Shown here: piece by piece, positions 34,922 to 43,235 of the stretch
How positions within the stretch are numbered: the stretch's first letter is position 1
Layout: each line of letters opens with the position of its first letter
NCBI GenBank assembly: GCA_965249175.1
Contig: OZ252227.1
Coordinates: 6,324,001 to 6,388,000 of the forward strand
From: CAZYFH01 sp965249175
GTDB taxonomy: Bacteria > Acidobacteriota > Vicinamibacteria > Vicinamibacterales > UBA8438
Reading direction: 5' to 3'
Length of the DNA stretch: 64,000 nucleotides
The notes under the pieces: model-generated
Database searches by the model: none
Told to the model about the DNA's origin: nothing
What the model saw: the letters and a program-made list of their open reading frames with translations, nothing else
Position numbers and translations under genes: made by a program

Positions 34922-36061
34922 ATGAAGCGACGACTGCTCAAGTCGCTCGGTGTGGCGATGCTGATCACGAGCGCGATGGTGCTCGTGCAGCTCACCTCGG
35001 TGTCGGTGGCGGGACAGGCTCCGAGCGCGACCGCATGGGGCCACTCCAACCTGGAAGGCATCTGGCTAGATGTGTATGCCACGCCCTTCGAGCGGGCGCC
35101 GGAGCTTGGCGATCGCGAGTTCGCCACGGCGGAAGAGCGAACCGCACGGGATCAGGCCCGAATGATCAACCCGGGGCGCAACCGGCGCTCGGACCGCGCA
35201 GGGCAGGACGTTGCCGGCGCATACAATGCCGTCTTTACCTCGGCGAAGCCGGCTGGTCCACGTACGTCGCTTGTGGTCGATCCGCCCAACGGGAGGATTC
35301 CCGCCCTCACCCCGGAAGCCCAGCGGCAGAACGAACTACAGCGAGAGTGGCGTCTGATGCTCCTGCGAAACACGGAGACCTGCCAGAGGGAAGCTCCAGG
35401 CTGCTCCGGCGGGGAGTACGGGCCACCGTCTGCGCGCAGATTCGATGTCGCTCCGTTCTACAACACGTCGCGCATGAACCGCCACTTTGGCCCGGAGGAT
35501 CAGAGCTCGGGCGACCGGTGCATGTCAGGTCGCACACCCGATTTCAACGGGTTCCGCCGCATCGTACAGGGCGAGGATGCGATCGCGATCGGCTATGACA
35601 CTGGGCAGGGCCAGGGGTTCCAGCGCGTCGTCTACCTGAGCGGGAGCCATCCGGCGAGCCAGATCCATCTGCGGCATGGGGACTCGCGTGGTCGATGGGA
35701 GGGTGACACGCTGGTCATCGAGACCTCGAATTTCTCGCCAAAGTTCCCCTTCCGCGGGTCGGGCGCGAACCGTCTGCTCGTCGAACGGTATACGCGTGTG
35801 GATGCAGACACGCTCCAACACGAGATCACGATCGATGATCCGACGGTGTGGGCGGCGCCGTGGACCGTTCGGCAGGAACTGAAGCGTCAAAGTGACGAAG
35901 AGAACCGAATCTACTACGAGCCGCGGTGCCACGAAGGGAACTACGGCCTGCCGGCCCTGCTCATCGGCGCGCGCGTGGATGAGCAGGCGTTTGCGGCGGG
36001 GCGCGGGCCGGATCCGTTTTCCATGGATACCGCCACGTGTGTCAATGGCTTACCGGAGTGA
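34922..36061 (+). CDS. Exported protein of an unnamed family (tandem copy 2)
   Basis: 379 residues, ATG 34922 after AGGAGG. Most of its length is nearly identical in motif to copy 1: HSNLEGIWLDVYATPFERAP, DFNGFRRIVQG, HGDSRGRWEGDTLVIETSNF, EPRCHEGNYGLPALL. Even the intergenic leader and first codons are alike (AGGAGG, then ATGGAGATGAAGCGACGA against ATGGACATGAGGCGACGA), so the pair arose by tandem duplication. Same unknown role; probably one transcript. Confidence 0.8.
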   Translation: MKRRLLKSLGVAMLITSAMVLVQLTSVSVAGQAPSATAWGHSNLEGIWLDVYATPFERAPELGDREFATAEERTARDQARMINPGRNRRSDRAGQDVAGAYNAVFTSAKPAGPRTSLVVDPPNGRIPALTPEAQRQNELQREWRLMLLRNTETCQREAPGCSGGEYGPPSARRFDVAPFYNTSRMNRHFGPEDQSSGDRCMSGRTPDFNGFRRIVQGEDAIAIGYDTGQGQGFQRVVYLSGSHPASQIHLRHGDSRGRWEGDTLVIETSNFSPKFPFRGSGANRLLVERYTRVDADTLQHEITIDDPTVWAAPWTVRQELKRQSDEENRIYYEPRCHEGNYGLPALLIGARVDEQAFAAGRGPDPFSMDTATCVNGLPE

Positions 36062-36070
36062 GGAGCGATG

Positions 36071-37066
36071 ATGCGAAACTGGTTCAGAGGATCGACGGTT
36101 GTCGTGGCGCTGGCCGCCGCCATTGTGGGTGCCGTTGTCTCGGTCGCGGTGACCAGTACGGCCGGGCAAGGCCAAGACCAAGATCAAGACCAAAGCCAGG
36201 CGCCGCGTCCGGCGCAAACGCCCGACGGCAGGCCAAACTTCAATGGCGTATGGCAGGCCAACAACGAAGCGCATTGGGACCTGGAAGCCCACGACGCACG
36301 TCCGGGGATGGTGACGCAGGAAGGCGTCTACCCATACGAGTACGCGAGGGTGCCCGCAGCGCCCGTGGTGGCGCTAGGTGCCGCGGCCGGAGTGCCCGGG
36401 TCGTTGGGAGTCGTGGGGGGTGACGGTCGGATCCCCTACACACCCGAAGCTCTCCGCAGTAAGCAGGAGAACGCCGAGAACTGGATCGACCGCGATCCAG
36501 AGCTCAAGTGCTACCTGCCCGGTATTCCGCGCGCGATGTATATGCCCTATCCCTTCCAGATCGCCCAGGGCACGGACAAGATCCACATGACGTTCGGTTT
36601 TTCCAACGCCGCGCGTGTCATCCATCTGAACGACGTCACCGGGCCCCCGGACTATACCTATATGGGGCATTCGGTCGGACGGTGGGACGGGGACACGCTG
36701 GTCGTTGACGTGACGTACTTCAATGGCAGGACCTGGTTCGACAGGGCCGGAAACTTTCATGGTGAGGACTTGCAGCTCACAGAGCGGTTCTCGCCGATGA
36801 CGCCCGACGCCATCTGGTATGAAGTGACGGTTACTGATCCGGAGACGTTTACCCGCCCGTGGACGATCGCGATGCCGCTGTATCGGCGTCTTGAACCGAG
36901 TGCCACAGTGCTGGATTATCCCTGCATCGAGTTCGCCGAAGAGTTCATGTATGGGCACTTGCGGAGGGAGCAGCTGGTGAAGCGATGGGAAGGCGAGACC
37001 ATGATCGTGGAAATCACTCGCAAGGTTCCGCCTGGCGATCTCCTTCACGAGTGGTATCGACGGTAG
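36071..37066 (+). CDS. Exported protein sharing the C-terminal domain of the two preceding proteins
   Basis: 331 residues; AGGAG precedes two adjacent ATGs (36068, 36071), and the second has better spacing. Signal peptide, then a QDQDQDQ linker. Shared with its neighbours: RPNFNGVW, GHSVGRWDGDTLVVDVTYFN, LQLTERFSPMTPDAIWYEV and RPWTIAMPLYR. CYLPGIPRAMYMPYPFQIAQ is its own central motif. It follows copy 2 by nine bases. Function unknown. Confidence 0.78.
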   Translation: MRNWFRGSTVVVALAAAIVGAVVSVAVTSTAGQGQDQDQDQSQAPRPAQTPDGRPNFNGVWQANNEAHWDLEAHDARPGMVTQEGVYPYEYARVPAAPVVALGAAAGVPGSLGVVGGDGRIPYTPEALRSKQENAENWIDRDPELKCYLPGIPRAMYMPYPFQIAQGTDKIHMTFGFSNAARVIHLNDVTGPPDYTYMGHSVGRWDGDTLVVDVTYFNGRTWFDRAGNFHGEDLQLTERFSPMTPDAIWYEVTVTDPETFTRPWTIAMPLYRRLEPSATVLDYPCIEFAEEFMYGHLRREQLVKRWEGETMIVEITRKVPPGDLLHEWYRR

Positions 37067-37097
37067 TGCGCCGTCAGACAAGAGGGAGGCAACACCC

Positions 37098-37559
37098 ATG
37101 AGAGCGAATCACGTGATCGGGGTCCTGATTGGGGTCGCAGGGATCTGTGCGTGGACGGCGGGAACCGGTGTGCCTGTCACGGCGCATCACGCGTTCGCGG
37201 CCGAATTCGACGCGGACAAGCCGGTCGAGTTCAGTGGCACGGTCACCGAAGTCGAGTGGATCAATCCCCACGTCTGGATCCACATTGACGTGACGCGGGA
37301 TGACGGCACCGTGGAGACGTGGGCGTTCGAAGCTGGTACGCCGAACGTGCTGTTCAGGCGGGGCTTTACGCGGGACTCGCTCCTGCCCGGAACCGACGTC
37401 ATGGTCGATGGGTATCAGGCGAAGGATGGAACCAACCGGGCGAACGGGCGAGACGTCACGTTTGCCGACGGGACCAAGCTGTTTCTCGGGTCGTCTGGCA
37501 CCGGGGCACCCTACGAACTGGCACGACCCGGTGTAGACACCGCGGATCCTCCGCGCTAG
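37098..37559 (+). CDS. DUF6152-family exported protein
   Basis: 153 residues with a signal peptide ending VTAHH. HHAFAAEFDADKPVEFSGTV, then EWINPHVWIHIDV and ANGRDVTFADGTKLFLG, are characteristic of DUF6152. The compact beta-barrel is often encoded next to exported proteins like the one upstream, 31 bp away. It may act with them; the function of the family is not known. Confidence 0.85.
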   Translation: MRANHVIGVLIGVAGICAWTAGTGVPVTAHHAFAAEFDADKPVEFSGTVTEVEWINPHVWIHIDVTRDDGTVETWAFEAGTPNVLFRRGFTRDSLLPGTDVMVDGYQAKDGTNRANGRDVTFADGTKLFLGSSGTGAPYELARPGVDTADPPR

Positions 37560-37592
37560 GCGGTTAGGTTGGCCCCGGTCGGTTGACAGGGT

Positions 37593-39185
37593 GTGAGCGC
37601 GAAGCCAGGCGGAGCAGTCTACCTCTCGCCGTTGAGAGGGTTCTGTCTGGTTGGGTTCTTCGCACTCGGTCTCACTGCGTTCGTTCTCGTTGACTCCGTC
37701 AGGCAGAACCCAGGGGTTCAGCGGTCGTTTCTCGGCGCCGGCGTCTTGCTGCTCGCCTGGAGCGTCCCCGTGTTCGGGCTGGCTCAGCACACGGGCCGAA
37801 CGCTGACACTTGCGGTCGTTCTTCGAAAGCAGCACTACATACAAGCCAGCGCGCAGCTCGTCTTCCTGCTGTATTGGGGCTGGTACTGGCGTCCGGTCTA
37901 CGACTCGGCCCTTCTCATCGCCGCTCAACTGGTCTTTGCCTATGCGTTCGACATGCTGCTGTGCTGGTCGCGACGCGATAGGTACACCCTTGGGTTCGGC
38001 CCGTTCCCTGTCATCCTCAGCATCAACCTGTTCCTCTGGTTCGCGGATGATTGGTTTTACCTGCAGTTTCTTCTGGTGGCGCTGGGCTTCGCGGCTAAAG
38101 AGCTGATCCGGTGGAACAAGCAGGGACGGCAAGTCCACATCTTCAATCCCTCGTCGTTTCCGCTCGCTGTTGTCTCGCTCGCCTTGATTCTCACCGGTAC
38201 CAGCGACCTCACGTGGGGCCAGGACATCGCGACCACACAGTTCTTTCCTCCACACGCGTATCTGGTGTTGTTCCTGGTCGCGCTGCCAGGGCAGTACCTC
38301 TTCGGCGTGGCATCCATGACGATGTCCTCCGTGATGGCCGCCTACGCGTTCGGGCTCCTCTACTTTGCCGCGACGGGCGTCTATTTTTTCTACGACTCGT
38401 ATATCCCCATTGCCGTGTTTCTTGGCATGCATCTCTTGTTCACGGACCCGTCCACGGCGCCGAGGAGTGAGGTGGGGCGCATTATGTTCGGGGTGCTCTA
38501 CGGCTTCAGCACCGTGGCGCTGTATGCGCTTCTTGGTCGTGCGGGCGTGCCGACCTTTTACGACAAGCTGCTCCTCGTGCCTGTGCTGAACCTCTCTATT
38601 CAACTGCTGGACCGCGTGGCCTCAACGGGTTGGCTCCGGCAGTTCGATCGCGTGGCGCTTGGCGGCTCGAGTAGCCCGCGCCAGCGTCATCTTGCCCATA
38701 TGCTGGTCTGGGCGGCAGTGTTTGCGGTCATGAGCGCCGTCCACGGTGTGGGCGATCGTCATCCCGGCCAGTGGGTGCCGTTTTGGCAGGAGGCCTGCAG
38801 CCAGGGGCGAACGCATGCCTGTCCGTATCTCGCTGACATGCAGGAGACGTACTGTAGGAGTGGGTCCGGGTGGGCATGCAACGAAGCCGGCATCCTTCAC
38901 GTCGCGCTGGCTCGCTCGGGAGAGGATCGTCGCCGGCTCGACCCGGCAGACGCCGCAGGGGCGCTCGGGCGCGGATGCGACCTTGGCTTCGGGCCGGCGT
39001 GCCAGAACCTCGCGAGGCTAACCTCAGGGCTCAGCTCGTTTGAGCACGGACCACCGACGCTTCAGGACTATCCGATCATCTTGCGCGGCACGAAGGGACC
39101 GATCACGGACCGCTCACCAGCGGCACTGTATGCTCGAGCGTGCAGCCAGGGCTGGGCCAACACATGTAGTGGAGGCGAGAGGTGA
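37593..39185 (+). CDS. NqrB/RnfD-like membrane protein with C-terminal cysteine-rich repeats
   Basis: 530 residues, GTG start. About ten membrane helices span residues 10-390. HIFNPSSFPLAVVSLALIL resembles the flavinylation-site loop of NqrB/RnfD proteins; the attachment residue would be a Ser here rather than Thr. After residue 400 come four short Sel1-like units, each with a paired cysteine: ACSQGRTHACPYLADM, CRSGSGWACNEAGI, GCDLGFGPACQNLARL and ACSQGWANTC. It lies downstream of the DUF6152 gene and could be a membrane electron carrier for the exported redox proteins (inference). Confidence 0.7.
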   Translation: MSAKPGGAVYLSPLRGFCLVGFFALGLTAFVLVDSVRQNPGVQRSFLGAGVLLLAWSVPVFGLAQHTGRTLTLAVVLRKQHYIQASAQLVFLLYWGWYWRPVYDSALLIAAQLVFAYAFDMLLCWSRRDRYTLGFGPFPVILSINLFLWFADDWFYLQFLLVALGFAAKELIRWNKQGRQVHIFNPSSFPLAVVSLALILTGTSDLTWGQDIATTQFFPPHAYLVLFLVALPGQYLFGVASMTMSSVMAAYAFGLLYFAATGVYFFYDSYIPIAVFLGMHLLFTDPSTAPRSEVGRIMFGVLYGFSTVALYALLGRAGVPTFYDKLLLVPVLNLSIQLLDRVASTGWLRQFDRVALGGSSSPRQRHLAHMLVWAAVFAVMSAVHGVGDRHPGQWVPFWQEACSQGRTHACPYLADMQETYCRSGSGWACNEAGILHVALARSGEDRRRLDPADAAGALGRGCDLGFGPACQNLARLTSGLSSFEHGPPTLQDYPIILRGTKGPITDRSPAALYARACSQGWANTCSGGER

Positions 39186-39215
39186 GCGCGCGAACGCGTG
39201 CCGGTGAGCGGTGCT

Positions 39216-41234
39216 CTACATCGAGGTGGGGAGCGCGAACGCGACGTACTCACCCGAGTACGGCCCACCGCTGATCGCCACCACGATGTATTGCCGGCCG
39301 TCAAGCAGGTACGTCATTGGCGACCCTGACTGCGGCGCGGGCATGAAGACCGCGCCGACATCGACACCGGTCGCCTTGTCGTACGCGCGGAGCATGGCGC
39401 CCCGCCCGTCTTCCGTCGCGTGGTAGCTGCACTCGCCGATAACGACCAGTGTCTTGGTCACCAGCGGTCCGACGAGTCCGGCGCAGAGCTCGCCCGTGCG
39501 CGGGATCTCGAGATCGGCCAGCGCCGGGTGAAGACGCACGCGGTCCGGTGTCTCGCCGTGTGGTGTCTGCCAGATGAGTTCCCCCCGGTCGAGGTCGATC
39601 GCCGAGAGCCGGCCATACGGCGGCTTCGACAACGGCAGTCCCCGCACGTTCAGATCGCGCAGGCCGCCATGGCCGACCCCGTGCATCGGCGTGCCCTTGA
39701 CGTAGCGCATGTCCGAGACGTCGCCGCTGGGCGGAGGGATCAGCTCCCACGAATAGAAGGCGGTGCGCGACGGCACGTAGACGACGTGGGTTTCCGGGTC
39801 GTATGCCCCGCCGGGCCAGTTCGTGCCGCCGCTCCCGGCCCCGAGTCCGAGCGTGGCGATCGGTCCTTCCTCGCGACTAACGACCGGTGGGGTGAAGATC
39901 GGGCCCAGCTTGTAGCGCGACACGACCGCCTCGGCCTCCGCCCGCAGCTCTGGCGTGAAGTCGATCAGGTCGTCGAACGACGAGCCCTGCTTGTCATAGG
40001 GCGGAGGCTTCGTCGGGAACGGCTGCGTCGGCGCGTACCACTCACCCGGGACGTCACCCTGCGGCACCGGCCGCTCTTCGATCGGCCAGACCGGCTCGCC
40101 CGTGACCCGGTCGAAGACGTAGAGGAAGGCCTGCTTGCTCGGCACCGCAACCGCTTTGATCTCGCGGCCGTCGACGGTGATGTCCGCGAGGATCGGCGGG
40201 CACGCCATGTCGAAACCCCAGAGCGGGTGGTGCACGAACTGGAAGTGCCACAGGCGCTCGCCGGTCCGCAGGTCGACGGCGACCAGGCTCTCGCCGAAGA
40301 GGTTGTCACCTGGTCGATGACCGCCGTAGTAGTCGCCCGTGGGTGTCTCGACCGGCAGGTAGACGATGCCGAGATCGGCGTCGACGGAGATCTGCGTCCA
40401 GACGCCGTTGTTCCCGTTGACACCCCAGGAATCGTTGACCCACGTCTCGTGGCCGACCTCACCCGGCCCCGGAACCGTCCGGAACGTCCACAGTCGCTCG
40501 CCGGTACGGACGTCGAACGCCTGGACCAGTCCCTTGGTGTTGTTGTGGGTCGGTGGAGCCGGCGCATCGGCGAACGCGCCGCCGACGATGACCACATCGC
40601 GGGCCACCGTCGGTGTGGCGTGCAGGCCGATCTCACCGCTCACCGGGTCGATGCGCCGGCCCTCGCCGTATACCGCCGCCGCCTTCAAATCGATGCGGCC
40701 GTCCGTCCCGAAGCCGGGCACCCTCAGCCCTGTTGCGGCATCGAGCGCGACGAGCCGGAATCCCAGGGTGACATAAAGGACGCGCGCGTCCGTTCCGTCG
40801 GTCCAATACGACAGACCGCGGCCCGAGAGGAGACGCGGGGCGCCGGCGGCGCGCTCCCCCTCATCCTCCCCATGGACCCAGCGAAGCTCCCCGGTGCCGG
40901 CGTCGAGGGCGACGACCGACCGGCGGGTGCCGCCGGTCGCGAACAGCACGCCGCCGACCATGAGCGGCGTTCCCTCCAGCTTGAACTCGGGGCGCGGGCC
41001 GAGGTTGTCGGTCTTGAAACGCCACGCCACTTCGAGATCGGCGAAGTTGGACGCGTCGATCTGATCCAGCGGGGAGTAGCGTGTATGGGCGATGTCGCCG
41101 CCGTACGCTGGCCACTCGCCGGCGGCGGTCGACGGTGGGGATTGCGCCTGGGCGAGCACACCCGCGGTCACCCATGCGAGCGCCGCGGTGACCGCGAACG
41201 CCGGTCGCAGTGTTCGGGTCAGGAAGCTGGACAT
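39216..41234 (-). CDS. PQQ-dependent dehydrogenase (quinoprotein glucose dehydrogenase type)
   Basis: 672 residues with a signal peptide (1-29). EWPAYGGDIAHTRYSPLDQI and VAWRFKTDN start the eight-bladed propeller. WTFRTVPGPGEVGHETW, WGVNGNNGVWTQISVD and HHPLWGFDMACPPIL are PQQ-blade motifs. The tail LDGRQYIVVAISG is the usual finish. It would oxidise a sugar or alcohol in the periplasm and pass electrons to a quinone or cytochrome. Its last 68 bp are copied at 29546. Divergent neighbour: none; the cytochrome-propeller gene lies upstream on the same strand. Confidence 0.93.
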   Translation of the reverse strand: MSSFLTRTLRPAFAVTAALAWVTAGVLAQAQSPPSTAAGEWPAYGGDIAHTRYSPLDQIDASNFADLEVAWRFKTDNLGPRPEFKLEGTPLMVGGVLFATGGTRRSVVALDAGTGELRWVHGEDEGERAAGAPRLLSGRGLSYWTDGTDARVLYVTLGFRLVALDAATGLRVPGFGTDGRIDLKAAAVYGEGRRIDPVSGEIGLHATPTVARDVVIVGGAFADAPAPPTHNNTKGLVQAFDVRTGERLWTFRTVPGPGEVGHETWVNDSWGVNGNNGVWTQISVDADLGIVYLPVETPTGDYYGGHRPGDNLFGESLVAVDLRTGERLWHFQFVHHPLWGFDMACPPILADITVDGREIKAVAVPSKQAFLYVFDRVTGEPVWPIEERPVPQGDVPGEWYAPTQPFPTKPPPYDKQGSSFDDLIDFTPELRAEAEAVVSRYKLGPIFTPPVVSREEGPIATLGLGAGSGGTNWPGGAYDPETHVVYVPSRTAFYSWELIPPPSGDVSDMRYVKGTPMHGVGHGGLRDLNVRGLPLSKPPYGRLSAIDLDRGELIWQTPHGETPDRVRLHPALADLEIPRTGELCAGLVGPLVTKTLVVIGECSYHATEDGRGAMLRAYDKATGVDVGAVFMPAPQSGSPMTYLLDGRQYIVVAISGGPYSGEYVAFALPTSM

Positions 41235-41240
41235 GCTGTC

Positions 41241-41341
41241 AGTAGCGCGCGGCTTCAGCCGCGACGGCAGGCCTAAAGGCCTGCCCTACTACGAGGCTTC
41301 GTGGCTTTCAACCCTGCAGGCAAAGGCCTGCGCTACTGCGC
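41241..41341. repeat. Cluster of REP-like palindromes between two genes
   Basis: Contains GCGGCTTCAGCCGC, GCAGGCCTAAAGGCCTGC and a third, GCAGGCAAAGGCCTGC, spaced within 100 bases, each followed by a CCTACTAC- or GCTACTGC-like tail. The stop codon of the propeller gene lies inside the last unit. These hairpins resemble interspersed repeats of acidobacterial genomes and could also terminate transcription. Confidence 0.75.
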
Positions 41342-43117
41342 GGCCGCGCTCGCCGCGGGCACGTTGCCGCGCGGTTTGAGCGCCGCGATACCGGGTCCCG
41401 CGTCGGTCCGGAGGGTGAACCAGAGCGTCCCGTCCGCGTCCCGATCGAGCTTCGGTGTATGGGCTCGGTATTCTGGGAACGGGAAGTAGGTGAACTCCTG
41501 GGTCTGCTGGTCGAACTTCACCAGCGAGTTGTAGATCCCGTTCTCGACCCACAGGTTGTCGTCATCGTCCGGCCACAGGTCGTAGGGGTTGCCATCCTTC
41601 AGCGGCAACTCGAACTCCGTGACCTCCCCGGTCACCGGGTCGACGCGGGAGATGGCGTTGCCAAAGTAGTGCGCGGCCCACACCTTGCCCTTCGAATCGA
41701 TCGTCGGCCGACGCGCGGGGTTCGACATCGGATACGACGTCCACTCGGCCGTCTCCTGGTTGTACATGAAGATCGCCGGGGTATGCAGCCCGACCGCCCA
41801 GACCCGATCCTGTCGGTCGACGACGATGCCGTAACCGCTGAACCCGGCAAGCGGCTCCCACTCGGTGAAGTCTTTCGTCGCCAGCTCGAACCGCGCGATC
41901 TTTCCCGACGAGGCGAAGTAGGTGTACCAGAAGTTTCCGCGCGAATCGACCCAGAGACTGTGCGGGCCGGCGCCCGTGGTGGGCATCGGGTAGCGGGTCA
42001 TCACGTCGGTGACCGGGTCGAGCTCGCCGAAATGGTCGCCGCTCAACTCTACCCAGTACACCTTGCCGCGGTATTCCAGGATGCCGTGGGGGGTGACGTT
42101 GATGTTGTCGGGGTTGTCGATCCAATACTCGGTCGTCCTCGTGGCGAAGTCGGGGTCGTGCGTGTCCACTTTCAGGATGGCGTTCGACCCGTTGCCCGAG
42201 ACCCAGATGACCCCTGGGTCCGCCGTGCTGGCCCAGACGCTGTGAATGCTCCCGCTCGGCGTCACCCCGTTCGAAAGTGGCCGCGGCGGCGGTGCGCGGT
42301 TCAGCTCATACTGGATGTACACCGCCTGCGACAGCGCCGCTTCGTCCCGCACCAGCGGATCGAGCTCGAGGTCGCGCGGTACGGAGCCCGGCCCGAAGTT
42401 CTCCGCCAGATACTGGATGATGCTCTCCTTCTCCTCCATCGACACTAGGTCGTAGGTTACCTGCGGAACGCCCGCCGCCATGTTGGCGACACGGCCGTTC
42501 GGATCGAACATGCGGTCGACCGCGTGTCGCCACCCCGCTTCGTTCTTGCGACCGCGGCGGTGGAACCCGGCGGGGCCGTGGCAGCCGAAGCAGGAGCGAA
42601 GCATGACGTCGCGGGCGGGGCTCGGTGGATAGAGAGTGTCGAAATCGACCAACTCCGCCACGCGATCGTCCGACGCCCGCCCGCCGTAGTTCCGCTGCGC
42701 CGTCGCGCCGCGCGCGCCGGCGCCCTGTGCCGTGGCGGGCGTGGTGGCGGTCACCTCGAGATTCGCCGTGGTGGTTCCTCCCGGCGTCACGGGGACGGTC
42801 GCGACCGGTGAGCTGAACCCGTCTTCGAGCACCTGCACGGTATACGTGCTCGGCGGCAGGTTGAAGATCTGATAGCGGCCGCCGACGGTGTACACGGTGT
42901 ACGAGATGCGATGCACCGAATCCCGCGCCTTCACGCGGAAGGCCCTGATCTCCCCCTGGTCGGCTGTGACGCGGCCGGCGATGACGCCGGGCGCCTGGTT
43001 GTCCTGCGCCGCGGCCGGCGCGGGCCTGCCGAGCGACGCCACGCTCAGCGCGGCAAGTGAGAGGAGCACGGCGATCGGGGACGTGCGACGGCGCGGGGAG
43101 GTCGGTCGTGTTTCCAT
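41333..43117 (-). CDS. Exported Vgb-like propeller with cytochrome c domain and carboxypeptidase-like N-domain
   Basis: 594 residues. Signal peptide (1-37); a CarboxypepD_reg-like beta-sandwich (residues 42-125, VIAGRVTADQGEIRAFRVKA ... STYTVQVLEDG); a c-type heme domain with CFGCH at 176-180; then a virginiamycin-B-lyase-like propeller from about residue 280 (GSIHSVWASTADPGVIWVSG, TPHGILEYRGKVYWVEL, GAGPHSLWVDSRGNFWYTYF, NPYDLWPDDDDNLWVENG). The combination suggests an electron-transferring lyase or sensor; the reaction is unknown. Upstream of the PQQ dehydrogenase on the same strand. Confidence 0.88.
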   Translation of the reverse strand: METRPTSPRRRTSPIAVLLSLAALSVASLGRPAPAAAQDNQAPGVIAGRVTADQGEIRAFRVKARDSVHRISYTVYTVGGRYQIFNLPPSTYTVQVLEDGFSSPVATVPVTPGGTTTANLEVTATTPATAQGAGARGATAQRNYGGRASDDRVAELVDFDTLYPPSPARDVMLRSCFGCHGPAGFHRRGRKNEAGWRHAVDRMFDPNGRVANMAAGVPQVTYDLVSMEEKESIIQYLAENFGPGSVPRDLELDPLVRDEAALSQAVYIQYELNRAPPPRPLSNGVTPSGSIHSVWASTADPGVIWVSGNGSNAILKVDTHDPDFATRTTEYWIDNPDNINVTPHGILEYRGKVYWVELSGDHFGELDPVTDVMTRYPMPTTGAGPHSLWVDSRGNFWYTYFASSGKIARFELATKDFTEWEPLAGFSGYGIVVDRQDRVWAVGLHTPAIFMYNQETAEWTSYPMSNPARRPTIDSKGKVWAAHYFGNAISRVDPVTGEVTEFELPLKDGNPYDLWPDDDDNLWVENGIYNSLVKFDQQTQEFTYFPFPEYRAHTPKLDRDADGTLWFTLRTDAGPGIAALKPRGNVPAASAAAQ

Positions 43118-43235
43118 CAGTCCCTCCGCTCAGGGGTAGACGCGGTTCGACCGACCGTACCATGGCGTCCCCCCGGGTTCAACCGGCCCATGGCCGATCG
43201 GGCGGGGCGCCGTCGATGCGGATGTAAGATGTGGC

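Noticed and set aside
39420..41276. 618-codon plus-strand frame opposite the PQQ dehydrogenase
   Set aside because: Arginine-rich shadow; the minus strand encodes all quinoprotein motifs and a signal peptide.
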